DNA of 64,000 nt from Hysterangium stoloniferum. Taxonomy: Eukaryota > Basidiomycota > Agaricomycetes > Hysterangiales > Hysterangiaceae. The stretch is from positions 223,326 to 287,325 of the forward strand of contig WHVD01000109.1 of assembly GCA_015178975.1 (NCBI GenBank), given 5' to 3'. The position numbers and the translations under genes were made by a program. The first letter of the stretch is position 1. Each line of letters starts with the position of its first letter. Of the stretch, positions 11,326-23,218 are shown piece after piece. The notes beneath the pieces were generated by a model. It worked only from the letters and a program-made list of their open reading frames with translations. It was not told the DNA's origin and made no database searches.

Positions 11326-11457
11326 GTAAAATGGTATATTTGTTCCGGACGGTTTCTGGAGGAGGTCCCCCCATTCTAGGAAGTTCCTGGACGTTGTGGA
11401 GCGTGTGGAGCATCCCAGAATAGGGATACCTCCTTCCAGCGTTTAATACCATTTTAC
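11326..11457. mobile_element. 132-bp hairpin element present only in the left arm
   Basis: Perfect 12-bp inverted ends (GTAAAATGGTAT and ATACCATTTTAC) with further inner pairing (CTGGAGGAGGT with ACCTCCTTCCAG), so the whole unit can fold into a hairpin. The right-arm counterpart (47085-47110) lacks it. Confidence 0.6.
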
Positions 11458-11569
11458 AAATGGTTTACTAATATATATTACTTTGCAAATACTTTCTAGT
11501 ATAGACAACTCCTAATTGCTGATCAACGCAAACCAAGCAATCCTAAATAAAAAAATGAAAAAACCTTCC

Positions 11570-11586
11570 GAGGTATATAAACCCTC
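11570..11586 (+). promoter_or_regulatory. TATA box upstream of left-arm ICMT
   Basis: GAGGTATATAAACCC lies about 80 bp before the start codon. The right arm keeps GAGGTATAAAC at the same place and the third copy has CCATATAAAACC (21337-21352). Confidence 0.5.
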
Positions 11587-11659
11587 CCCATGTGCCGCCT
11601 TACTTTATATTTTAGTCCAATTTAACCCTTGAAATTTCACATCGAATTTAGAGGAAGTT

Positions 11660-12987
11660 ATGTCTATCCCAATCAGAGTCCCTCTACTCCTCCTCGCAGC
11701 TCTCGCACACCATACAGGATACCAGCCACCAAACCCTCCTCCCACGAAGTTGGATAGAGTTAACAAATCGAGTTTGTTCGAAGTTAATCCGCGCTTTGTT
11801 GCCTTCACTATGCAGGTCAGTAAACGTGCTTTCTTAATATTTACAATGCTAAAGCTGTATTCCAACATAGACTTTTGCTCTTTCCCTTTTATTCCTAGAA
11901 ATGGTGTCAATTGTGCTGCTTCCTTTGAAGGAGTCTAATGCCTTGATTGGCATGGTCGTCACCACCATATGTCCTGCAGAACCTACATCAGACGAGTTCA
12001 CCACAATACAAGCCATGTTTATCGCTGGAGTGACCATGATGTTTATCGGCGGACTCATCCGAATTTGGTGTTACAAGGCGTTGGGCACCCTATTTACCTA
12101 TGAAATAACCATCCGGCCCAACCAAGGGTCACTCCGGCGATAAACATGGCATGTAATGTGGTGAACTCGTCTGATGTAGGTTCTGCAGGACATATGGTGG
12201 TGACGATCATGCCAATCAAAGGGATTAGACTCCTTCAAAGGAAGCAGTACAATTGACACCACTTCTAGGAATAAAAGAGAAAGAGCAAAAGTGATGTCTA
12301 TTGGGGGACTCATCCGAATTTGGTGTTACAAGGCGTTGGGTACGCTATTTACCCTCGAAATAACCATCCGGCCCAACCACAAACTCGTTACATGGGGACC
12401 ATACGCCTATCTTCGTCACCCTAGTTATACAGGCATCCTCTTTCTGACTTCCGGGACCGTCCTCACTACACTCGGCGCTAACGATTATGCGAACACGTGT
12501 GGCATCATGGCCAAGTACACTATTATCCGGTGGCTACTGCGGTCGTTGTTAGGATCTGCAAGCCTGGGGGATCACAGTGCGATGACTCTCGGCACTTGGA
12601 GCGAATGCCACTAAGGACTGAGCGGGTAGAAGTAAACCGGTGATATAGCTAGGTTTCCAGATGAGGTCCTACTCTCATCTGGATGTAACTATATACTAAG
12701 CTACATGGTCTGTGCACTTGGTTTGGAACTAAGGGAACACTAAACTAAATATAGCTAATCACATGTGAACCAGACCGGAAAAATACATTCACAATACGAG
12801 GTATGATTTAATACTAATCGTAATCATCATACTCTAACAGTCGTGGGGTGTCTGGGCATTTTATGTCATTTATGCTCTTTTCAGTCGTGGACCTGTAGAG
12901 GATGCGGAGCTTAAGAAGGCGTTTGGGAAAGAGTGGTGTGATTACGCGCAGAGAGTGGTGTATAGGTGTATTCCGGGTATCTATTAA
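11660..12987 (+). pseudogene. Broken isoprenylcysteine carboxyl methyltransferase (left-arm copy)
   Basis: Exon 1 (11660-11819) and the start of exon 2 (from 11899) match the intact copies and keep the intron position. At 12124 the gene is interrupted: 12124-12285 is an inverted copy of about 11895-12045, after which 12289-12370 repeats 12045-12120 in direct orientation and the frame resumes. A 293-bp solo LTR then splits the coding sequence at 12547-12839. The conserved GPYAYLRHPSYTG block (about 12395-12435) and the C-terminal YRCIPGIY survive, but the reading frame does not. In a live copy the enzyme methylates the carboxyl group of C-terminal prenyl-cysteines at the ER membrane. Confidence 0.85.
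12547..12839 (+). mobile_element. Solo LTR (copia-like) inside the ICMT pseudogene
   Basis: 293 bp with inverted ends TGTTAG and CTAACA and a perfect GTCGT target duplication at 12542-12546 and 12840-12844. The paralogous genes at 22058 and 46300 retain the uninterrupted site, proving insertion. Confidence 0.92.
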
Positions 12988-15321
12988 TTATTTACGAGCT
13001 ATTGTATGCATCTTTTGGACCGAAGAGCTCAGCTTCGCGATTTTATTTCACCGATAACTTTGTAAATTGACGTCTCCTGTGAGCCTAGAATAACACACGA
13101 TTCAGGTTAAACTCAATGCGACACAGGCCTGTTGAGCCTACTGTGATAGAATTTAATTTCTATTATTCTGAAATTGTATTTAGGTTATTTTACGGACCGT
13201 TTAGATGTTTACCACTACTCGGGGCCCCAGCATTCCCAAATAAGTGCTCTTATTGACTTTTGTTGCCGGTGGATTTGGAGACAAACGACCTACAAAACGT
13301 ATCCATCCAGCGAAGAGAAACCTATTTTTACAAAGACGATGATGACATGCCGTCCGTCCATTCCATCATGTCATGATTTGTAAAGAGATGGAGCTTTTGG
13401 ATCTGGATGGTAACAATAGTTCACATTAATTCATGCCGTTACATATATATGAGATTCTGATGCAAAACAGACCTGACAGTAGATATGGAGTATTATACTT
13501 GACAATCATACGTACGCTGCCATTCCCGTTTTCATTGCCCCCGTTCTCACCAAATTTATTTCATTCAATATTCCGATAAGTAACTACCTTTTTGCTGCCT
13601 GCTACATTCCCAGCTACATTCTCATTTTTGCCATGAATGTATTGTTGTCAATGGGGCAAGTAGGTCCCTGGACATAGCACCTTGAGGGATATCGTGCTTA
13701 ATGGTGTTTCTCGTTTCCGTTCATCTCGAGTGTAGAGAAGATGGCACTTCAAGGGATCGCGTGCTTCGTGACCTTCCGTAAAGGCAGGGCGAGGGCAATT
13801 TGGGGAACCGCATGCTTTGTAGTCTCGACAGTTGTGACAGCATGAAGGTAGCGCACACCAGCAGATATTCTTTCAGTTGCTGGAAAACAACGTCTACCTA
13901 ACTGACAGTATCAGTATCATTCCACTGGTAAAGAACTCGAATTGAAGACGATATATATATATATGCGCGCGTATGGTCTGTCCTCTTCTCAAGTAGGCAG
14001 CCTGAGTTAGAATTCATATTCCGTGCTGTGTGTCTACAGAGGCTATACACTTAATTGATTTGTTATTGAAAACCATTTCACTGGCAGTACAATTGAGGTC
14101 TCAACGGTGCTGCCAACCAACATTAATTCTCAGAGCGAATGTTCAATACCTGCTCATCATCCCCAGCTGCGACCATCTCGGGATTTCTTCTGGTAAATAT
14201 TGAAATGTGAGGGTAAAAAACGGCCCTGCCCAAATCCAACTTCAACCATATATTTCATCGCCGTATTGTTTTGGTATATAATATCAATAGTACACATTGT
14301 TTACTTGATTATTACCTGTAATCGTGGTTGAGCTGAGTGGTTTATATGAGTGATTACTGAGTTGGATCTTGCATTGTGGTGCGCATATCATGCCATTGCC
14401 AAGCCGCTGTATAACAGCCTCTCCCCGGGATTAACTCACAATCAAGATTTTTGTGACAGAACACAACAATTGGCATCTAACCGCATTCAGGGAAGAGCAA
14501 GTGGTGGTGATCCACTGAAATGTGGAATAATGAAGAATTATGCATACTTGTTAAGAATTTTGGGAGTCTCATAACACTAATTACATGACCTTTTTATACC
14601 CAAATTTATGTAATTCAATCTCAGAATCAATGATCTGAGACAGCACCACAGTTTCGCAGCTTCTATCTATGGCTCGCAGACTCCAACAATTCTAACAATA
14701 GGTAGTTGATATGGAGATAGGAGATCAGCCAGCTTCTTGCTGTATCAATTGAAAGCACTATCAAGAATATCTTGGTACGACAGGAGATTTGAGAACAAAT
14801 GTACCAAGAAGACCATTAAGGAGAGGAGAGGAGGAATGGATAAGGATGAGCTAGAATTTTGTAACTGTTAAAGCGAGGGCGCCGATTCTATCGGCGCTGA
14901 CGCACTTCTCAGAAAGTCATTTTGAAGGTGGGATAGGTGGTGCCGATGTGGGGCGATAAGTGAAAGTGGCAGAACGAGAGTCGAATCTCCCGAGGGACAG
15001 GGGACAGGAAAGTTACATCAAAACCCCACAAAAGTATTTCCCACGAATGAATATTCGGAAGAATGTAGATCACAAAAATGTGGTGTATGTAACGTCCAGG
15101 CTCCACCACAGTGTGCAAATTTGGAAGGCAAGCATCAAACTCGTGCCAGAGACTCGGAGGATCCAAAACATCTTATCAGTCATTGAACCTCGGTCACAGG
15201 CAGATATGATTACTAGGAAATAGAAGTAATATTCACTTCCAAATTCATTTGCTGCGTCATTACCCTCGATAAAAAATCAAGATAGATGCAGAACACAGCA
15301 AAAGAAATCGGAAATAGATCC
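12988..15321. other. Arm sequence without a supported gene; contains a flipped segment
   Basis: 13170-13430 matches 45784-46000 in inverted orientation. 13916-14420 instead matches 45303-45785 in direct orientation, so one arm has flipped this block. 13441-13915 has no counterpart on the right. Short frames such as 14350-14574 have no recognised family. Confidence 0.5.
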
Positions 15322-15508
15322 CCTGACAACACAAGCTGATACTGCAATGGCAAGGTCATCATGTCCTCCAATGTGCGAGCAGGGATTAGAGAACAAGGGT
15401 AGCAAAAATTGGCTAACCAATGATGATCCCGGTGGGATCATTTTAGTGGTTAAACTAAAAAGAACAGATACTACACTTGATCTAAGCCAAAAGGCCAGAG
15501 TGGTGAAG
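15322..15508 (-). ncRNA. U2 spliceosomal RNA (left-arm copy)
   Basis: Minus-strand gene for the snRNA that pairs with the intron branch point. Reading from about 15508: GGCCTTTTGGC stem I, then GATCAAGTGTAGTATCTGTT, which holds the GUAGUA branch-point recognition sequence; stem IIa; a perfect stem IIb (TGATCCC/GGGATCA); an Sm site AATTTTTGC about 98 nt from the 5' end; and a 3' stem-loop with ATTGCAGTA, the U2B'' binding loop. Length about 187 nt equals the usual U2 length. A TATA box (15533-15541) lies about 25-30 bp upstream, as for a Pol II snRNA gene. Ends are inferred from the family, not mapped. All core elements match the right-arm copy. Confidence 0.9.
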
Positions 15509-15530
15509 AAACAGCAATTTCAACATCTGC

Positions 15531-15542
15531 TCTTTATATACC
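15531..15542 (-). promoter_or_regulatory. TATA box of left-arm U2 gene
   Basis: GGTATATAAAGAG on the minus strand, conserved in the right-arm copy (43718-43730). The next 250 bp upstream are also conserved between arms and at 9861-10397, suggesting a larger snRNA promoter. Confidence 0.6.
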
Positions 15543-16196
15543 TTGGCCAGCGCTAATGGCTGTGCACAGACCACAAGACAGACACCATCGAGAATTTCAT
15601 ATGGCAAGCATGTATCAGAAATAGTAGCGGTTCTTATATTTCTGACATACCCCCTTTTAGTTCTCTATTATTCTTTCCTGTAAATATTTAGCATAATCTC
15701 TTCTGATACTTAACTTTCCATCGGCCTACTCGAGGGGCCGAGGAGCCGGAACCAGTTGAAGTCATACTCCTGGAACATAAAGTCTTTGCATTATTAAGAC
15801 TCATGCACAATCCTCCGGCTACTAGTAAGCAAGGCTGTGGCAGCTTTTCAAGTTCAATTTTAGGTATCCACTAGTCTTATTTTACTATTAATGGATACCC
15901 AGCCAAAATCCATGACTGTGTTGTCAACTCACGACCGGCCCATGTACATGGATTGCTACCAGGTATGTTGTCCTTTTGTACAGACGATATACAAATCCAT
16001 CGGATTCGGTGCTCCATATATCTTATACATTGACAGCCAGATAATATCACTTATGATCATGGAGTTTATATAGCAGCCAATGCTGGAACTAAACCGTAAA
16101 ACTTCAAAACAGCTTTGCTTCTTCGAAGACCCCAAGCGACGTGCCTTATTTTCTACCAACGTGCATAAGTCACATTGACATCCCATTAGTGGCGCC

Positions 16197-16502
16197 TTAC
16201 GAACAGGACCAAATCCGCTCAGTAAAACGAATTTTGGACGTGGACGGTGGTACAGTCTTTTGATACGCAGTGTACGTCTTTAACTTCTTAGTTTCATGCT
16301 GCATCTTACCAATGTATAGATTGAATGCCTTGACCAATCGAACGACTTCGTCTAGAGGGCAGTTGTAGTTCATACACACCGAGTTACTGTGATCCCATGC
16401 CTTATTTTCATCGATGACACAAGATGAGGAAACTAATAAGGGACATGATTGAATAGTCTGTCCCGTATTTGGATACGAACCGACGGCCTCGCTTGAAATC
16501 AA
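16197..16502 (-). CDS. Unrecognised ORF, conserved between the two arms
   Basis: 101 codons containing NYNCPLDEVV and FNLYIGKMQH, and PSTSKIRFTERIW near the end. The right arm (42735-43049, plus) encodes the same peptide with about nine changes in the last 57 residues but has an extra GT pair that shifts the frame near 42870. No family is recognised. It could be the 3' exon of a larger gene, as the frame has no obvious start signals. Function unknown. Confidence 0.35.
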   Translation of the reverse strand: MISSEAVGSYPNTGQTIQSCPLLVSSSCVIDENKAWDHSNSVCMNYNCPLDEVVRLVKAFNLYIGKMQHETKKLKTYTAYQKTVPPSTSKIRFTERIWSCS

Positions 16503-16515
16503 AAAGTCGTCACAG

Positions 16516-19500
16516 TAGTCTGGCTAGTGCGCCACTACTATACTGACAAGGAATTATGTGACCTCAACTTCTACGATGCCCAGCGAGCCGATATTCAGGG
16601 GTTAAAGGTGAAAAAGCTTGCCAGAGTGCCCCGTAGGCTGTGGTCGACATCCATAGATTTCAGGGTAAGCATATGATCATTTCACATGTCTAATATTCGG
16701 CCCCTCTTTATCTCTTGTCATAGGGTGAGTCATGTTACACATCAATTCTAGATATGTTGTTAGTTGCCAGAAACTCGGCTTCCTAACCAATCAGAATTTT
16801 TCTGGATTTCGGAAACTTGCAATTTCCAGAAGGTTTATATACTATGTAGATATGATAGTACTCACATAAGTTAGCCGTGGCTGAGTGATTTTAATTATCA
16901 CATGCGGTATCTCTTAGATGGGTTCACCGAAAGTTGAACGAACACTCAGACTACTATCACCCCATGTTTGAAAGTTGGAGCTGATGCGATGAGCACATCC
17001 CAGAGTCATCCGGTGGCCAGTGCGGTGCTAAGCTTGAGCTCAATCCGTCCAAATGCGATGCATGCCTACGCTACATTGCAAACCGAGACTCCTGAATCAA
17101 TGTCTCTCGCAACCGACACGATGACTGACAGGTTCCAGATGCATGATATGCCCGAGCCTGCTAGTGTTAAACATTTATAATGTAGAAAAGCTGCGACCCT
17201 TGATTTGGCCTACCCTTTTAAACCCGGCGCAACTGGAAGATATTGGAAAGACATCTGAGGAATGAGTTTCGCAAGAAAGCGCGACGCGCCAGTAGGCTTG
17301 CGAGCACTCCTGGCCACGATATTTGTTTGCATTGGACCAGAGTACGTAGTACACATCGCTAAGTTTTGAAACACTGGTGGTTCGGTTGGTCGGGGCGTTA
17401 GTCCGTTGCCTCAAGATCGGAAATGAATTACAATTAACCCATCACTTCATTCCCCTAAGTGTCAAAGTCGTGCAACATGCCTCCATCCACCTGGAAGTCT
17501 CGTAGAGCCAGCATTCCTCGAAACCGAGGACAATAAGTCTTCCACTAGTGGGGAGTCCGTGACAGGGAGGCATGAAACTTTGTCTTTCGTTGATATTGGG
17601 TCCGAATATTTTTGTGCTCCTGCTTTCATCAGTAAAATGAGAATGTACTCCACTCCTCAGAGGACATCACCCGGTGTCAATTGATCACAGCACACTATAG
17701 AGACGGTATGTTCGCAATATTGTTCTCTCACCACTCTCGCTGCTCTCCTTGTATTTATAATATTTTAAATAAATATTCAAATACAATTTTGAGTCGGAAA
17801 GCTATTATTTTGATATTATCAAGCATTAGTACTACTAGTAGTACTAATGCGACATTGAAATATAGAAATATGAACCTTTTACGCTCGCCGATCATCATAC
17901 AAATTCAAGTTTGAAAATCATCGCGCCGTTGCATTCAACCCCGCCACCACGACCGTCGCCTCATGCGTCTTACCTTCCTTGGAAGTGAAACCATCTTCCA
18001 ATCCAACCCTCCTCCATTAGTCAGTTTAGCCCTGACACCAAACATTAGCGGTAAGAATAGAAACCTGATCACCGCCTCACATGCCAGTTCTTGAAAGTTC
18101 TTCCTGAAGAGCTATCAGGACATGTGGAACCTTTTGGACATTCTATCACGGAAATCCAGAATTTTTTGATGCGCTTTTATATCCTCTTGCTTATTCATGT
18201 CGATATCGACACGTTGGCCGGATGTCCTCAGTTCAGAAAATGAGGTGAACGTCTGGTTAGTTGGGGCAAAAATAAAATAAAAATACAAACTGCCGGGTAC
18301 GCGACTGCAATCATCACCAACGAAGCGGGGCAAAGGGCGCCAGTAGAAAGCCTTGCAGGGCTATCCTTGGGCAACAAAGCCGACAGCGTGGCGGATGATG
18401 TCTGCAAGCTTTCAGACACTTGACCTGTATAAATTAGATAACACGATTATACAACCAAATAGAAATATAAGGAAAAATGAGAATTCACCCCCAGCAGACA
18501 GTCAGTCTAGTATTTTCGGTGGGGGGACATCTGCAACTGTAACATTCGGAAGATGAATGAACCGGACTGACGGAAGAAAAATATGAAACTGATTAAGCCA
18601 AGCAAAGGGAAAGGCTGACACTATTGATGTAAATCACTCCATACCTCCTTCATTCTCTTTAGCCATAATTAACATTTTGATGCTCAGTAGGTTGCGGAAC
18701 ATCAGGAAAGTGGGAAGATCAGTAAGTATGCCGTCTATATTGTCTAGAGCCATCTAGGAGAGCTAGCTAGCTCGGCTAGACACCCTACTTTCGCGAGATC
18801 CCTATTTACTAGCCGGTATAAAAGCTTACTATAGATATAGAGAGTCTAGGAAGGCTAGGGAGTCTACATAGTGGGTGTAGACATTCCCAAATCCCTGATG
18901 AAGCCAATGGATGGGCTGCACTTTCCTAAAGTAGCTACATGTAAATCGTCATCTGCAATTGATGAAGATGTGCACGAATAGATAATGGGATGTCATGAAA
19001 TATATTCAATTAAGAGACCGAAGGAAGTGAATTATGTATTGTGATGCCCTTACGAGCCTGAGCCCAGTGTCTGCTAAACATCAAGCGAAAAAGTGCGGGA
19101 ATTGTAATCCTGGCCGTCTTACCACAGGCACACATTACCGATCGGTTCCACATCGTCTCAAACAACCCTCCTTTTTCTCCATCTGATCGTCTCTGACTTC
19201 GGCCGAGCCGCTCCTCTTTTCCCTAACTTACGGCACAGCCCCAATTATCCTGGGTTCCCTGCGCCGGTATCAGATGTCTGCCGAAGGTATATAACTCTTG
19301 ATAAACGTAGTTACAGTAGATTGATTTTTGATTTTTGTATCTTACGAACCCGCGACGACCCAACAGAGAAACCTAGTCCTGTCTGTGTTGACTGAGTGAG
19401 GTCAATCAACGACCTTACAGGAATCTAGATTAAACGGTTTTGGCCTGTTTAATTTGTAACTGATTTGTGCGCAACATTTACAAACACTGGTCGGTTCTTC

Positions 19501-20137
19501 CGGTAGCGATATACTTATGACGATATTAGATGAACGTGCATAGAATTCATATATAGTTGTTTCAAAGCTATGGCTCGCGATATTTGATCCATTGTGGAAG
19601 CCTCACATAATCGAGCTGTGTTTGGTTTAGATAAAGCCAGGCGCTCATAATTAATCTTATCAAAACTTAGCAGATCTAACCATGAATGCTCGTGATAAAT
19701 GGAAGAGTCAATTTACACATGGTGTCATAGCTGTTCGTTAGGAACCATCAATATTTATTAATAGTTTGATTAAATCGCATGTCTTGATCCCAAATTTTCG
19801 CAATTGCATCGGCGCTGCACTAACGATAATGAAAAGAAAAGATGAAAGGATGTGCAGTATTCGGGTCTCTGTGGCCGGTAAGGGTGTAGTGATGTTGCGC
19901 ACAAGGTTCGCGTGTTTCGATGTGGGGTAGATTGTGATAAGTTTGATGCATCCTTCCGCACTGGCAAAGGATGTATATTTAGCTCATCTGTCTGATGAAT
20001 TTGTAGATCTTAGCGAGTGAACCTACGACACAACAGCTATTGGTGAATTACATGGTTTGAAGGGCTAGACGCCTAGCGAGGAGGTATGGATGTGTTTCAG
20101 CACTTGACAGAACGAGATGTGATGCATGTCATTACTT
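16516..20137. other. Low-repeat spacer without recognised genes
   Basis: Balanced base composition, unlike the AT-rich transposon tracts. Several short frames occur (16968-17180 plus; 17175-17414, 17462-17653 and 18115-18419 minus). The last holds a hydrophobic stretch (CPASLVMIAVAYPAVCIFI). I recognise no domain and cannot assemble exons. A perfect 28-bp palindrome lies at 17823-17850. Confidence 0.35.
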
Positions 20138-21292
20138 GTTTGAAATTGGGGCCAACGGTAGAGGTATCATGTACGAAATCCTCAACGGAGATATTTGTGG
20201 AGAGCCGCCTCGATAACGGCATTGTTGTCGGGAGCCACGTTTGTAAACCAAGCTATGAACCCATATGTACTGGAGCCATACGTCATGGTAAAATATTAGC
20301 AGACTCATTTTGCATGAGGAACATATGTCTGGCAATTCTTCCGAAGTCGTGGTCCAGATCTGACCGCCGACATGCCGAGTGGTAGCGGTCGGCTGCGGCC
20401 TTGTCCAGGAGTTTGCTCCCGTGATGTTCACATGGACGTGTTAATGTAATTAAACTAACATTAGGCGTAGCATCGTTATTCTACGGCATTAAGACTATAA
20501 TAACTACAATATAGTTTCCTATCGACACAAACCAAGCCATCCGAGATGCAGGGGTTAAATTTTAATATTTACAATATACAGCACGATTACCTTGAGTTGA
20601 GTACATGGGAACTTGCATAGTATATATGCAACCAATACGTATTATCAAAACTGAATTATGTCCCTCGCATGAATATCAGGAGCCCATTCAGTTTTGCTAA
20701 TACGCATTGGTTGCATATACATATACTCTATTATGTCGTGCGTGACTAGGAATTTGGTATATATATATAAGTAGTATCTTGTATGTAGTTCATCACACGT
20801 TCGCAACGCGTTCGCGTGTACTCAACTAAACGTGTCGTATATTGTAAATATTAAAACTTGACACCTTCATCTAGGATCGCTTGGTTTGTGTTGATAAGAA
20901 ACTATATTAGGAGTGATTATAGTCTTAATGCCGTAGAATAACTATGCCACGACGAATACTAGTTTAATTACATTAAGAAGTCCGTATGAACATCAAGGGA
21001 GCAGACTCCTGGACGAGGGTTCAGTCGATTAGTACCACTCGGCATGTCGGTCAGACGACTTCGGAAGAATCGGACATATGTCCCTCATGCAAAATGAGTC
21101 TACCAATATTTTACCATGACTTATGGCCGTAGTTGACATATGGACTGATGGATAAGCATTGGTCCGGGCTGAGTTGACGAAAACGAGCAACATTGGTTTA
21201 CAAACGTGGCTATACTCGAGAACAACGCCGTTATCGAAGTTACTCTCGGCAAATATGATATCCTTGCCATTGGCCCCAACTCATGTGGGGCT
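20138..21292. repeat. 1.15-kb imperfect palindrome upstream of the third ICMT gene
   Basis: 20138-20665 and 20690-21292 are inverted copies of one another with many substitutions and small indels, separated by only a few tens of bases. Matching blocks include TTTGTAAACCAA at 20250 against 21190, the CGACATGCCGAGTGGTA block near 20367 against 21043, and the GCAACCAATACG block near 20620 against 20700. A 99-codon frame at 20086-20385 lies in the left arm and has no recognised family. Confidence 0.85.
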
Positions 21293-21336
21293 TCTTTTAT
21301 TTATATATTGGTAATATTCCAACAGAAGATACCTTC

Positions 21337-21352
21337 CGAGCCATATAAAACC
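21337..21352 (+). promoter_or_regulatory. TATA box of central ICMT gene
   Basis: CCATATAAAACC about 80 bp before the start codon, equivalent to the TATA in the arm copies. Confidence 0.45.
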
Positions 21353-21427
21353 TCTTCATGACCCGCCTTTGTTTATACCCCAGTCCAATCCAATCGTTAA
21401 AATTTCACATCGAATTTGGAGAAATTC

Positions 21428-22205
21428 ATGTCTATCCCAATGAGGGTCCCTATGCTCCTGCTCGCAGCTCTCGCACATCATAAAGGCCTCCAGCCACCAA
21501 ATCCTCCTCCCACGAAGTCTGATAGAGTTAAATCCAGATCAAGTTTGTTCGAAGTTAGTCCGCGCTTTACTGCCTTCGTTATGCAGGTCAGTAAGCGTTT
21601 TTTATTTACATTCACAATGCTAAAGCTGTATTCTAACATAGGCTTTTGCTCTTCCCCTTTTATTCCTAGAAGTAATATCAATTGTACTGCTTCCTTTGAA
21701 AGCGTCTAATGCCTTGATTGGCACGGCCGTCACCACCATATGTCCTGCAGGACCTACAGCAACCGAGTTCACCACATTACAAGCCACGTTTATCGCCGGA
21801 GTGACCATGATGTTTATCGGCGGACTCACCCGAATTTGGTGTTACAGGGCTTTGGGTACGCTATTTACCTTTGAAATAACCATCCGGCCCAACCACAAAC
21901 TCGTTACATGGGGACCATACGCCTATCTTCGTCACCCTAGTTATACGGGGGCCCTCTTTTTGATTTCCGGGACCGTCCTCACTACACTTGGTCCCAATGG
22001 TTATGCGGTCACCTGTGGCATCATGGCCAAGTCCACTACTATCCGGTGGCTACTGCGGTCGTGGGGTGTATGGTCATTTTATGTCATTTATGCCGTCTTT
22101 ATTCGCGGACCTGTGGAGGATGCGGAGCTTGAGAAAACGTTTGGGGAAGAGTGGAGTGATTATGCGCAGAGAGTAGTGTATAGGTGTATTCCGGGTATCT
22201 ATTAA
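21428..22205 (+). CDS. Isoprenylcysteine carboxyl methyltransferase family protein (central copy)
   Basis: Two exons, 21428-21590 and 21670-22205, joined across a 79-nt GTAAGC...CTAG intron, give 232 residues. The ATG at 21428 is chosen because it matches the start of the other copies. The protein has an N-terminal hydrophobic segment (VPMLLLAALAHH), two further hydrophobic stretches (residues about 55-75 and 85-105), the ICMT signature GPYAYLRHPSYTG with RHPSY near residue 142, a hydrophobic hairpin, and a C-terminal block WSDYAQRVVYR. ICMT enzymes methylate farnesylated or geranylgeranylated C-terminal cysteines using S-adenosylmethionine in the ER membrane. All positions are open and the splice sites intact. 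Multiple ICMT paralogues are known in Agaricomycetes; which substrates each serves is not known. Confidence 0.88.
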
Positions 22206-23218
22206 TTATTCACAATATATATATAACAAATAAGGTTACTGCCACGAATAATAAGTACGTTGGGTCAATGAAGAAGGCATGCATAACACCTCAGTCGACA
22301 CGTAAGTGGGAAATCGACTGGGGTGTGACGTATCGGTTAATGGGTAATTATATGAATTCGGAACAATGGGGAAAAATAGAACGAATGAAAGTGAGACATA
22401 AAAGAACAAGTAACCAATGCTTCGAGATTCAATGCAGAACCATGTCCAAGCTACTCATACTCCCACCAGCCACCCTGTAGACATGATATCACATTCACAG
22501 ATAAAACCGTTAGGTGACAAGTACCCCGTCAACGCACCAAGTCAGGTGGACATCGTGGCAGTATAGCCTGGGTGGCGTACATGAGAGTATGGCCCGGATG
22601 TAACCAGTTTATGGTTATCCCACCATGTTTCGCGCAATCTCAAAATAATAAATTTCAAACCTGGTTTACCCAAAGGATTGGGAACATTAGTATTGTCATG
22701 GCTATTTGTTCTTAGTGCCTTGTGAATATTGGGAAGAATTCAAGATGACGGCAGAGATCCGAGGATTCATCGCTTTATTCGCAGCCTGGCTGACCCTGCC
22801 GGGTGTTGCATGCTGCGACATCGGGCCACCCGTAGTGCAGGGGCCATGACCTACTTGAGTAATAGGCTCTTGACGGGAATATTAGGGTCAAGAGGCTACG
22901 AGAAGTTGACTCCACGCACAGGAACGGGAAGTCTATGCGTCGTGGAAGCAGTGATAATTTACATGTCGAGCGCAGGAACAGAGTTAACTTAGACGATACA
23001 AAACTACTCATCTTTTAAATTGGGATTGTAAAACCCTACAATGATGATGAAAGCTGCTAGAGCGATTGTTTCATTGCATCAAAATCCTTTGAAACCATCT
23101 TTAATATGTAGTAGGATATTCCTGAGGGGGTGAGAATATGTTCTATATTGAGCTTTAATAACGGATCAATCATCTAACTTGAGAAGCAGCATACCAGCTG
23201 TCAGCAGTGAGAGGTGTG
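22206..23218. other. No firm gene; possible 34-residue peptide at 22745-22849
   Basis: An ATG at 22745 opens 34 codons with a hydrophobic signal-like start (GFIALFAAWLTLPGVACC) that ends at 22849. It overlaps a longer frame with no similarity. Without a conserved copy I treat it as unproven. Confidence 0.2.

Larger units (their letters stand above)
10398..16515. repeat. Left arm of a large inverted duplication
   Basis: Colinear in inverted orientation with 42720-48107. Anchors: 10405 with 48105, minisatellite 10867 with 47455, MITE 11127 with 47294, ICMT 11660 with 46926, U2 15322-15508 with 43752-43938, and the ORF at 16197-16502 with 43030-42735. Divergence is moderate, with private insertions on each side, so the duplication is not recent. 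Confidence 0.85.

Noticed and set aside
11849..12313. Short minus frames in the ICMT region (also at 21620-21829 and 46528-46737 plus)
   Set aside because: Antisense of ICMT exon 2, conserved only because the coding strand is.
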